This document shows, in pieces, positions 1 through 5,988 of a DNA stretch of 7,350 nucleotides. Numbering within the stretch: the first letter of the stretch is position 1; the number at the start of each line of letters is the position of its first letter. The position numbers were made by a program, and so were the translations under genes. Under the pieces are notes generated by a model that did not search any database, was not told the origin of the DNA, and worked only from the letters and a program-made list of their open reading frames with translations. The stretch lies in the NCBI GenBank assembly GCA_943328885.2, contig CALQBT020000127.1:1-7350 (forward strand). Direction: 5' to 3'. The DNA is from Bordetella parapertussis. GTDB taxonomy: Bacteria; Pseudomonadota; Gammaproteobacteria; Burkholderiales; Burkholderiaceae_C.

Positions 1-30
1 GAGCCGGATCTGCGGCGGCAGCTTGGTTAA
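1..30 (+). CDS. Possible 3' end of an upstream coding region
   Basis: Reading from base 1 gives a short open tail, EPDLRRQLG, ending in TAA at 28-30. It sits 26 bp before the thiolase start, a spacing like that between the other genes of this cluster, so it may be the last codons of an upstream operon member. In comparable clusters the gene before a thiolase is often a 3-hydroxyacyl-CoA dehydrogenase or acyl-CoA dehydrogenase, but nine residues cannot identify a family. Another frame is also open here, so this is a weak call. Confidence 0.3.
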   Translation, partial: EPDLRRQLG

Positions 31-43
31 TGCGAGCAATCGC

Positions 44-50
44 AAAGGAA
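44..50 (+). promoter_or_regulatory. Ribosome binding site that sets the thiolase start
   Basis: AAAGGAA lies about 7 bases before the ATG at 57. The same frame is open back to an ATG at 30, but that upstream codon has no purine-rich site before it and would add nine residues outside the thiolase fold. The site therefore favours the start at 57. Confidence 0.7.
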
Positions 51-56
51 GATTCG

Positions 57-1253
57 ATGAAACAAGTGCAAGAAGCCTACATCGTCGCCGCCAGCCGCAC
101 GCCCATCGGCAAGTCGCACCGTGGTTTCTTTCGCAACACAAGGCCTGACGACCTGCTGGTCGCGGCGATCCAGGCCGCGCTGCGCCAAGTGCCTGGGCTC
201 GACCCGGCAGCGATCGAAGACGCGATCGTCGGCTGCGCGATGCCCGAGGGCGAGCAGGGCATGAACATGGCCCGCGTGGCCGCGCTCTTGGCCGGTTTGC
301 CCAACTCGGTGGGCGGCATCACCGTCAACCGCTTTTGCGCCTCGGGCTTGAGCGCGGTGCAGATGGCTGCCGACCGTATCCGCGTCGGCGAGGCTGATGT
401 GATGATCGCCGCCGGCGCCGAGAGCATGAGCATGGTACCGATGTCTGGCAACAAACCCTCGTTCAACCCGACGGTGTTTGCGCGTGACGAGAACATCGGC
501 ATCGCCTACGGCATGGGCCTGACGGCCGAGAAGGTGGCGATGCAGTGGAAGGTCAGTCGCGAGGCGCAGGACGAGTTCGCGCTGCAGAGCCATTTGAAGG
601 CCTTGGCGGCGCAGCAGGCCGGTGCGTTTGCCGACGAGATCACCCCTGTGCAGGTGGTCGAGCGCAGGCCCAACCTGGCCACCGGCGAGCTCAACATCCA
701 GGCCCGCAGCGTCAGCCTGGACGAGGGTCCACGCGCCGAGACCACGCTGGCCGCGCTCGCCAAACTGCGCGCGGTGTTCGCTGCCAAGGGTTCTGTGACG
801 GCCGGCAACAGCTCGCAGACCAGCGACGGCGCGGGTTGCCTGATCCTGGCCAGCGAGAGTGCAGTCAAGCGTTTCGACCTGAAGCCGCTGGCGCGCTTCG
901 TCAGCTTCGCCTCGCGCGGCGTTGCGCCCGAGTTGATGGGCATAGGCCCGATCGAAGCCATCCCTGCGGCGCTCAAGAGCGTCGGGCTGAGCTTGGCTGA
1001 CATCGGCTGGATTGAGCTGAATGAGGCCTTCGCTGCGCAGGCGCTGGCGGTGATCAACACTTTGGGCCTGAACCCCGAGCTCGTCAACCCGATGGGTGGC
1101 GCGATCGCGCTCGGTCACCCACTGGGCGCCACCGGCGCGATCCGTGCCGCCACTGTGGTACATGCGCTGCGCCGTCACAAGCTGAAGTACGGCATGGTCA
1201 CGATGTGCGTGGGCACCGGCCAGGGTGCGGCCGGTATCTTCGAGCGGGTCTGA
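57..1253 (+). CDS. fadA: FadA-like thiolase (acetyl-CoA C-acyltransferase)
   Basis: Cytoplasmic thiolase of 398 residues, the usual length for the family. It catalyses CoA-dependent cleavage of 3-ketoacyl-CoA to acetyl-CoA and a shortened acyl-CoA, the last step of beta-oxidation. Visible landmarks are the nucleophile Cys94 in [11 protein letters not shown], the NEAFA motif at 322-326, His354 in [14 protein letters not shown], and the proton-relay Cys384 in CVGTGQG near the C-terminus. The last motif has Thr where many biosynthetic thiolases have Gly (CxGGGxG); FadA-type enzymes also vary here. Start chosen at 57 because of AAAGGAA 7 bases upstream and because the homologous region begins within a few residues. 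It is 31 bp before the crotonase-fold gene and probably co-transcribed with it, which supports a degradative role. Substrate chain length cannot be read from the sequence, and a role in an aromatic or branched-chain pathway remains possible. Confidence 0.93.
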   Translation: MKQVQEAYIVAASRTPIGKSHRGFFRNTRPDDLLVAAIQAALRQVPGLDPAAIEDAIVGCAMPEGEQGMNMARVAALLAGLPNSVGGITVNRFCASGLSAVQMAADRIRVGEADVMIAAGAESMSMVPMSGNKPSFNPTVFARDENIGIAYGMGLTAEKVAMQWKVSREAQDEFALQSHLKALAAQQAGAFADEITPVQVVERRPNLATGELNIQARSVSLDEGPRAETTLAALAKLRAVFAAKGSVTAGNSSQTSDGAGCLILASESAVKRFDLKPLARFVSFASRGVAPELMGIGPIEAIPAALKSVGLSLADIGWIELNEAFAAQALAVINTLGLNPELVNPMGGAIALGHPLGATGAIRAATVVHALRRHKLKYGMVTMCVGTGQGAAGIFERV

Positions 1254-1284
1254 TCCAATTGGCGCAACCATTCCAGGAAACACC

Positions 1285-2052
1285 ATGACCATCAAGACCG
1301 CCACCTTCAACGGCGTGGCCACGATCGAGATCGCCCGGCCCGAGAAGAAGAACGCGCTGACCCAGGCGATGTACAGCGCGATGGCCGATGCGCTGATCGC
1401 CGCCAACAGCGACCCCGCGGTGCGCGCGGTGCTGATCACCGGCCAGCCCGGCTGCTTCACCTCGGGCAACGACATCGAGGACTTCGTGCAGCGCCCGCCC
1501 GACCAGGGCGGCGAGACCTCACCGGTGGCGCGCTTCATGCAGGCCTTGCTTTCTTGCGAGAAGCCGGTGGTGGCGGCGGTCACCGGTGCGGCTGTGGGCA
1601 TAGGCGCGACGATGCTGCTGCACTGCGACTTGGTCTATGTCAGCGACGAGGCCAGGCTTGCGATGCCCTTTGTCAGCCTCGGTCTGGTGCCCGAGTACGC
1701 CAGCAGCCTGCTCGTGCCGGCGCTGCTAGGCCATGTCAAGGCAGCCGAAAAGCTGATGCTGGGTGAGCCATTTTCTGGCAGCGACGCGGTCGATTGCGGC
1801 ATCGCCAACGCGGTGCTGCCGGCCGGCGAGCTGGTCAACCATGCGCGTCGCATGGCCGAGCGCTTCAACGCCTTGCCGCCGAGCGCGGTGCGCGAGACCA
1901 AGCGCTTGATGCGCGCGCCGCAGCGCGCTCAGGTCGCGCAAGTGATGGCTGCCGAAGGCGAGCTGCTCGCCTTGCGGCTGCGCAGCCCCGAGGCGGCCGA
2001 GGCCTTTCAGGCCTTCTTCCAGAAGCGCAAGCCCGACTTCAGCAAGTTCTGA
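1285..2052 (+). CDS. Crotonase-fold enoyl-CoA isomerase/hydratase family protein
   Basis: A 255-residue crotonase-superfamily enzyme acting on acyl-CoA in the cytoplasm. The fold is shown by RPEKKNAL (19-26), the oxyanion segment FTSGND (58-63), the second oxyanion segment GAAVGIG (101-107), and a C-terminal KRKPDF tail. The two catalytic glutamates of classical enoyl-CoA hydratase (Glu144 and Glu164 in the rat enzyme) align with Thr109 and Phe129, so ordinary hydratase chemistry looks unlikely. Instead there is Glu137 in LGLVPE, where delta3,delta2-enoyl-CoA isomerases of the Eci1/ECI2 type carry their single catalytic acid. I infer isomerisation of 3-enoyl-CoA to 2-trans-enoyl-CoA, needed for unsaturated fatty acids. 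The start at 1285 has AGGA six bases upstream; the frame is open further back but overlaps the thiolase end. The gene lies between thiolase and SGNH hydrolase in a tight same-strand cluster. Automatic annotation would probably say enoyl-CoA hydratase. Confidence 0.88.
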   Translation: MTIKTATFNGVATIEIARPEKKNALTQAMYSAMADALIAANSDPAVRAVLITGQPGCFTSGNDIEDFVQRPPDQGGETSPVARFMQALLSCEKPVVAAVTGAAVGIGATMLLHCDLVYVSDEARLAMPFVSLGLVPEYASSLLVPALLGHVKAAEKLMLGEPFSGSDAVDCGIANAVLPAGELVNHARRMAERFNALPPSAVRETKRLMRAPQRAQVAQVMAAEGELLALRLRSPEAAEAFQAFFQKRKPDFSKF

Positions 2053-2078
2053 GCGCCGGCGCACGCCAGGTCGCCGCA

Positions 2079-2795
2079 GTGTCGCTGGCGCTCAAGCTCG
2101 CTCTGGCGCCGCTGCTGCTGGCGCAGGCGCTGCAGACCCGCCGTCGCATGCCCCACCTGCCCGAGGCAGCGGGTCCGCGCCGCGGCCGCGTCGGCGACGG
2201 CCCCGGGCGGCTGGGCTTGCTGATCGTCGGCGACTCGTCGGCCGCGGGCGTCGGGGTGGCCATCCAGGACGATGCGCTGGCTGGCTGCCTGAGCCGGGCG
2301 CTGGCGCTGCGCCTGGGCTGGGCGGTGCACTGGCAGTTGTGTGCGAGCTCGGGCGTCACCAGCGCCCAGGCGAGTGGGCTGCTGGCCGGGGCCGATGCCG
2401 CCGATGTGGCGGTGGTGGTCACTGGGGTCAACGATGTCGTCGACCAAGTGCGACCGGCTGTCGCACTGGCCGCGCGCGGGCAACTGGTCCAGGCCTTGGT
2501 GCAGCGCGCCGGTGTGCGCCAGGTGGTGATGACGCCGGTGCCGCCCATGCACCGTTTCGCGGGCCTGCCGCAACCGCTGCGTTGGGTGCTTGGGCGCGAC
2601 GCGGCAGCGCACGAGCGCGCGCTGGCGCGCTGGGCCCAGGATCAGCCGGGGGTCAGCCACCTGCGCTTTGATCTGCCGCTGGACGCGCCCACGATGCTGG
2701 CGCGCGACGGCTTCCATCCTGCTGCGCCGCTCTACCGTCTGTGGGCAGACGCGCTGGCCGAGCACATCGCCACAGCGGTTAGGCGCGACCTTTGA
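2079..2795 (+). CDS. SGNH/GDSL-family hydrolase (esterase or thioesterase)
   Basis: A 238-residue protein with SGNH-hydrolase blocks in order: GDSSAAG with nucleophile Ser53, Gly92 in ASSGVTS, GVND with oxyanion Asn118, and DGFHP with Asp210 and His213 completing the triad. The family hydrolyses esters or thioesters of lipids, sugars or CoA/ACP; the substrate here cannot be told. I chose GTG at 2079 because it starts 26 bp after the preceding stop, has AGGT seven bases before it, and gives a hydrophobic N-terminus (residues 2-18) followed by RRR at 21-23. That segment looks more like a membrane-association helix than a cleaved signal peptide, since positive charge follows it. An ATG at 2148 would give 215 residues, keep the whole catalytic core and lose this helix. 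The frame is open back to 1794, but that part lies over the crotonase gene and looks like shadow coding. Position in the operon suggests a role in acyl release or acyl-CoA turnover. Confidence 0.85.
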   Translation: MSLALKLALAPLLLAQALQTRRRMPHLPEAAGPRRGRVGDGPGRLGLLIVGDSSAAGVGVAIQDDALAGCLSRALALRLGWAVHWQLCASSGVTSAQASGLLAGADAADVAVVVTGVNDVVDQVRPAVALAARGQLVQALVQRAGVRQVVMTPVPPMHRFAGLPQPLRWVLGRDAAAHERALARWAQDQPGVSHLRFDLPLDAPTMLARDGFHPAAPLYRLWADALAEHIATAVRRDL

Positions 2796-2867
2796 ACGCC
2801 CACGGTGTTGCCGGCAGGGGTCGCGCGATGCTCTATTCTTCACGCACCGCCCGGGTGACCCCGTGCA

Positions 2868-2897
2868 GTCTGGCCTGCATGGCCAGACGTTATTTTC
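2868..2897 (+). terminator. Hairpin with T-rich tail, probable intrinsic terminator
   Basis: GTCTGGCC (2868-2875) and GGCCAGAC (2881-2888) form a perfect 8-bp stem with loop TGCAT, followed by GTTATTTTC. The T-rich tail lies only on the + strand side, so it would stop transcripts from the acyl-CoA cluster, 72 bp after the hydrolase stop. The tail is interrupted by an A. The hairpin also ends only 24 bases before the exporter start, so it could instead act as an attenuator or a protein-binding palindrome. Confidence 0.65.
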
Positions 2898-2903
2898 AAA
2901 ATA
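2891..2903. repeat. AT-only palindrome next to the terminator
   Basis: TATTTT-C-AAAATA is a perfect 6+1+6 palindrome starting within the T-rich tail of the hairpin and ending 9 bases before the ATG at 2913. It is the most AT-rich patch in an otherwise GC-rich window, so it may be an unstructured translation-initiation region, a promoter element or a protein site. I cannot decide among these. Confidence 0.4.
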
Positions 2904-2912
2904 TGACTCTCT

Positions 2913-4769
2913 ATGGGCGCTAGCCGTCCCTGCCGCATGCGCCATTCCGCCGCCGACCACAGCCTGCCTCTTCCCACCGCCCCGGGTGCTGCCCGCAGCG
3001 ACTGGCAGACCCTGGGCAAGCTGCTGCCCTACCTCTGGCAATACCGCTGGCGGGTCGGTCTCGCGCTGGCTTTCTTGCTGCTGGCCAAGGTCGCCAACGT
3101 CGGCGTGCCGGTGCTGCTCAAGCACCTGGTCGATGCGCTTGACCTCAAACCCGGCGATGTGCGCGCGGTGCTGGTCGTGCCTGCCGGCCTGCTGCTGGCC
3201 TACGCCGGCCTGCGCTTGTCGACCAGCCTGTTCACCGAGTTGCGCGAGTTGGTGTTCGCCAAGGTGTCTTTCGGTGCCAGCAAGCAGATTGCGCTTGAGG
3301 TCTTTGGCCATCTGCATGCCTTGAGCCTGCGCTTTCACCTCGAACGCCAGACCGGCGGCATGTCGCGCGACATCGAGCGTGGGACGCGGGCGCTGCAGTC
3401 GCTGGTGTCTTATTCGCTCTACAGCATCGTGCCCACGCTGGTCGAGGTGACGCTGGTGCTGGGTTTCCTGGGCATCCGCTTCGACATGGGTTATGTCTGG
3501 ATCACGCTGGCTGCGCTGAGCCTCTACATCACCTTCACCGTCACGGTGACCGAATGGCGTGCGCGCTTTCGGCGCGAGATGAACGAGGCCGATTCCAGGG
3601 CTCACAGCCGGGCCATCGATGCGCTCTTGAACTACGAGACGGTCAAGTACTTCAACAACGAGGCCTTCGAGGCCCGCCGCTACGATGAGGGCCTGGAGGC
3701 TTTCCGCCAGGCTCAGGTCAAGAGCCAGAGCACGCTGTCGATGCTCAACACCGGCCAGCAGCTGATCATCGCGCTCAGCCTGGTCGCGATGCTGTGGCGC
3801 GCCACCCAGGGTGTCGTCGAGGGCCGGCTGACGCTGGGTGATCTGGTGATGGTCAACGCCTTCCTGATCCAGCTCTACATCCCGCTGAACTTTTTGGGTG
3901 TGCTCTACCGCGAGGTCAAGCAGAGCCTGACCGACCTGGACCGGATGTTCGTGCTGCTCGAGCGCGAACGCGAGGTCGCCGATGCGCCTGGCGCGCCCGA
4001 CCTGGCGGTGCGCGCGGGTGGCGTGCGTTTCGAGAACGTCAGCTTCGCCTACGACCCGTCTCGGCCGATCCTGCACGGCGTGAGTTTCGAGATCCCGGCC
4101 GGCAAGACTGTGGCAGTGGTCGGTGCTTCGGGTGCGGGCAAGAGCACGCTGGCGCGGTTGCTCTACCGCTTCTACGATGTGACGGGCGGGCGCATCACGC
4201 TCGACGGCCAAGACCTCCGGCAGGTCACGCAGGCCAGCCTGCGGCGGGCGATTGGCATCGTGCCGCAGGACACTGTGCTGTTCAACGACACCGTGGGCTA
4301 CAACATCGGCTATGGCCGCACCGGCGCATCGACGGCCGAGTTGGAAGCGGCCGCGCGTGCCGCGCACATCCATGACTTTATCGTCAGCACGCCCCAGGGC
4401 TACGCGACGATGGTCGGCGAGCGCGGGCTCAAGCTCTCGGGTGGCGAGAAGCAGCGCGTGGCGATCGCTCGCACGCTGCTGAAAAACCCGCCGGTGCTGA
4501 TTTTCGACGAGGCCACCTCGGCGCTGGATTCGGCCAACGAGCGCGCGATCCAGGCTGAGTTGAAGAGTGCAGCGCAGGGCCGGACGGCGCTGGTGATCGC
4601 GCACCGCTTGTCGACGGTGGCTGACGCGCATGAGATCGTCGTGCTCGATGGCGGGCGTGTCGCTGAGCGCGGATCGCATGCCGACTTGCTGGCCTTGGAT
4701 GGGCGCTACGCCGAGATGTGGCGGCTGCAGCAGTCGGCTGACACCGAGGGTGACAGGCTCAACGCTTGA
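2913..4769 (+). CDS. Atm1/HMT1-type ABC half-exporter (fused permease and ATPase)
   Basis: A 618-residue inner-membrane half-transporter that should work as a homodimer. The N-terminal part has six likely membrane segments (roughly 46-66, 83-103, 168-188, 192-212, 281-297 and 311-329). The ATPase part shows the A-loop Tyr380, Walker A GASGAGKST (404-412), Q-loop Gln452, signature LSGGE (508-512), Walker B VLIFDE ending at 533, D-loop SALD (536-539) and His564. Between the membrane segments, YFNNEAFEARRYDE and NFLGVLYREVKQSLTDLDRMF are typical of the Atm1 branch, which exports glutathione conjugates, glutathione-metal complexes or sulfur species. MsbA-type lipid flippases lack these stretches. 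The exact cargo is inferred only from the family. An alternative ATG at 2937 gives 610 residues; neither start has a visible Shine-Dalgarno site, and I kept 2913 because AT-rich, unstructured sequence precedes it. A LysR regulator follows 49 bp downstream. Confidence 0.9.
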   Translation: MGASRPCRMRHSAADHSLPLPTAPGAARSDWQTLGKLLPYLWQYRWRVGLALAFLLLAKVANVGVPVLLKHLVDALDLKPGDVRAVLVVPAGLLLAYAGLRLSTSLFTELRELVFAKVSFGASKQIALEVFGHLHALSLRFHLERQTGGMSRDIERGTRALQSLVSYSLYSIVPTLVEVTLVLGFLGIRFDMGYVWITLAALSLYITFTVTVTEWRARFRREMNEADSRAHSRAIDALLNYETVKYFNNEAFEARRYDEGLEAFRQAQVKSQSTLSMLNTGQQLIIALSLVAMLWRATQGVVEGRLTLGDLVMVNAFLIQLYIPLNFLGVLYREVKQSLTDLDRMFVLLEREREVADAPGAPDLAVRAGGVRFENVSFAYDPSRPILHGVSFEIPAGKTVAVVGASGAGKSTLARLLYRFYDVTGGRITLDGQDLRQVTQASLRRAIGIVPQDTVLFNDTVGYNIGYGRTGASTAELEAAARAAHIHDFIVSTPQGYATMVGERGLKLSGGEKQRVAIARTLLKNPPVLIFDEATSALDSANERAIQAELKSAAQGRTALVIAHRLSTVADAHEIVVLDGGRVAERGSHADLLALDGRYAEMWRLQQSADTEGDRLNA

Positions 4770-4787
4770 GCCAGGACGAGCTGCTTC

Positions 4788-4807
4788 AAGGGTTAGCCGC
4801 GACCCTT
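4788..4807. repeat. Inverted repeat before the LysR start
   Basis: AAGGGT (4788-4793) and ACCCTT (4802-4807) form a perfect 6-bp inverted repeat with 8 bases between, extendable by one T-G wobble in RNA. It lies between the exporter stop and 11 bases before the regulator's GTG. LysR proteins often bind inverted repeats near their own start, so it may be an operator; alternatively it is a small hairpin in a shared exporter-regulator transcript. It has no T tract, so it is not a terminator. Confidence 0.45.
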
Positions 4808-4818
4808 AAACTGCGGCG

Positions 4819-5733
4819 GTGGAAACCAAATGGCTTGAAGACTTCGTCAGCCTGGCCGAGACCCGGAGTTTTTCCCGCTCAGCGCAGCTCAGGCATGTCA
4901 CCCAGCCGGCGTTCTCGCGCCGCATCCAGGCGCTCGAGGCCTGGGCCGGCGTGGACCTGGTCGACCGCTCGTCCTACCCGACGCGGCTGACTTCGGCCGG
5001 CGAAACCCTGCACGGTCAGTCGCTTGAAATCCTCGGGGCGCTGCAGTCGGCACGCAACCTGATGCGTTCGCACCGCGCCAGCGGTCAGGATGTGATCGAG
5101 TTCGCGATTCCGCACACGCTGGCCTTCACCTTCTTCCCGCATTGGCTGATGGGCTTGCGCGGCCGCTTTGGTGGCGTCAAGACCCGGCTGATCGCGCTCA
5201 ATGTGCACGATGCGGTGCTGCGGCTGACCGAGGGCGGCTGCGACCTGCTGATCGCCTACCACCATGCGTCGCAGCCGCTGCAGCTCAGCCCTGAGCGCTA
5301 CGAGATGTTGTCGCTGAGCCACGAGACCCTGGCCGCTTATGCCAAGGCCGACCCGCAGGGCCAGCCGCTGTTTCGACTTGGCGCGGGCGGGTTGCCGACA
5401 CCGCTGCTGGCCTATGCGGCGGGCGCTTACATGGGCCACATGGTCGAGCTGATCATCCGTCAGATGACGCCGACGCCGGCGCTCGAGACGATTTACGAGA
5501 CCGACATGGCAGAAGGACTGAAGGCGATGGCGCTGGAAGGCCACGGCCTGGCTTTTCTGCCGGCCAGCTCGGTTCGGCAGGAGATCAAGAGTCGCCGGCT
5601 GGTCGCGGCAGCGCCAGCCGGGGTGGGCGAGCTGACGATGGAGGTGCGCATCTACCGCGAGCGGCCGGAACTGGCGCGCCACAAGAAGCCAGCGGCCCAG
5701 GCCTTGTGGGAATTCCTGCAGCAAAGCCCTTGA
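4819..5733 (+). CDS. LysR-family regulator, HypT/YjiE-like
   Basis: A 304-residue DNA-binding regulator of normal LysR length. The N-terminal winged helix-turn-helix spans about residues 3-62, with the helix pair around FSRSAQLRHVTQPAFSRRI. The rest is the two-lobed effector domain from about residue 90. METKWL at the start, QPAFSRRIQALE, YMG at 204-206 and LPASSVRQEIKSRRLV near the C-terminus closely resemble E. coli HypT (YjiE), a hypochlorite-responsive regulator activated by methionine oxidation. Two of the three HypT sensor methionines appear kept (Met205 and Met230 here); the third site and the reactive cysteine are shifted by two residues (Met111, Cys141). GTG at 4819 is the start because it gives the METKW beginning shared with HypT; no clear Shine-Dalgarno site precedes it. 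The gene follows the Atm1-type exporter on the same strand and precedes the aap operon. Target genes and signal are unknown. Confidence 0.9.
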   Translation: METKWLEDFVSLAETRSFSRSAQLRHVTQPAFSRRIQALEAWAGVDLVDRSSYPTRLTSAGETLHGQSLEILGALQSARNLMRSHRASGQDVIEFAIPHTLAFTFFPHWLMGLRGRFGGVKTRLIALNVHDAVLRLTEGGCDLLIAYHHASQPLQLSPERYEMLSLSHETLAAYAKADPQGQPLFRLGAGGLPTPLLAYAAGAYMGHMVELIIRQMTPTPALETIYETDMAEGLKAMALEGHGLAFLPASSVRQEIKSRRLVAAAPAGVGELTMEVRIYRERPELARHKKPAAQALWEFLQQSP

Positions 5734-5751
5734 AACGGGCGCGGCGCCGCT

Positions 5752-5792
5752 GGCCTGCGCTGCGACAGTGCAGCAGGCCTCGATCGCTGCAC
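5752..5792 (+). other. Overlapping hairpin arms downstream of the LysR gene
   Basis: Two perfect 7-bp inverted repeats share arm bases: GGCCTGC (5752-5758) with GCAGGCC (5773-5779), and GTGCAGC (5768-5774) with GCTGCAC (5786-5792). Because 5773-5774 belong to both, only one full stem can form at a time. They begin 18 bases after the regulator stop and may protect or help end its transcript, but no T tract follows, so an intrinsic terminator is not supported. Confidence 0.35.
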
Positions 5793-5901
5793 CTGGCGGG
5801 CGGGTCTCGCCTTGGCGCGGCGGGAACGGTTCGTGCTTCTGGCGGTGGGTTCGCGTTTCGGGCCTCGGACAAACAGCCAATTTCCGTTCAGACGATCGAC
5901 C

Positions 5902-5907
5902 TATACT
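5902..5907 (+). promoter_or_regulatory. Likely -10 element of the aapJ promoter
   Basis: TATACT matches the sigma-70 -10 consensus at five of six bases and lies 81 bases before the aapJ start, in a small AT-rich dip between GC-rich flanks. The -35 region is poor: the best candidate, TTTCCG at 5881-5886, has only a 15-bp spacer. A good -10 with a weak -35 suggests a promoter needing an activator. Transcription would start near 5914. Confidence 0.45.
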
Positions 5908-5929
5908 GCTGCGCCCTCATCTGCATAGC

Positions 5930-5950
5930 GGCTTCGCGTGTTTGCGAGCC
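5930..5950 (+). other. Small hairpin in the predicted aapJ leader
   Basis: GGCT-T-CGC (5930-5937) pairs with GCGAGCC (5944-5950), leaving one bulged T and loop GTGTTT. If transcription begins near 5914 this hairpin sits in the leader about 40 bases before the aapJ start and may stabilise the message. The stem is short and could be chance in GC-rich DNA. Confidence 0.3.
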
Positions 5951-5988
5951 GAGGCTGTTCCTCAACCACAAGTCAAGAGATCACGACC

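Noticed and set aside
27..1601. A 524-codon open frame on the - strand
   Set aside because: It is antisense to the thiolase and part of the isomerase-like gene, has low-complexity His/Arg/Ala/Gln composition, and shows no domain.
1794..2078. Open extension upstream of the SGNH hydrolase overlapping the isomerase-like gene
   Set aside because: The extra 95 residues are Arg/Ala/Gly-rich shadow sequence with no match to the hydrolase family. A frameshifted fusion is not needed because GTG at 2079 gives a complete protein.
2808..2837. Possible promoter TTGCCG-N18-TCTATT between hydrolase and exporter
   Set aside because: Both boxes match only four of six bases, and transcription from it would have to pass the terminator-like hairpin at 2868-2897. 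Not strong enough to list.
2007..4679. An 890-codon open frame on the - strand
   Set aside because: It lies opposite the well-supported SGNH hydrolase and ABC exporter genes. Its product is rich in Arg, Gln, His and Ala with no recognisable domain, as expected opposite high-GC genes with few T-rich stop complements.
5841..5856. Sigma-54-like TGGC-N9-GC spacing upstream of aapJ
   Set aside because: The GG and GC elements are correctly spaced, but most other consensus bases differ and such matches arise easily in GC-rich DNA. A nitrogen-regulated aap promoter is still plausible.
4879..5880. A 333-codon open frame on the - strand
   Set aside because: It is antisense to the LysR gene, whose + strand product matches its family from end to end.
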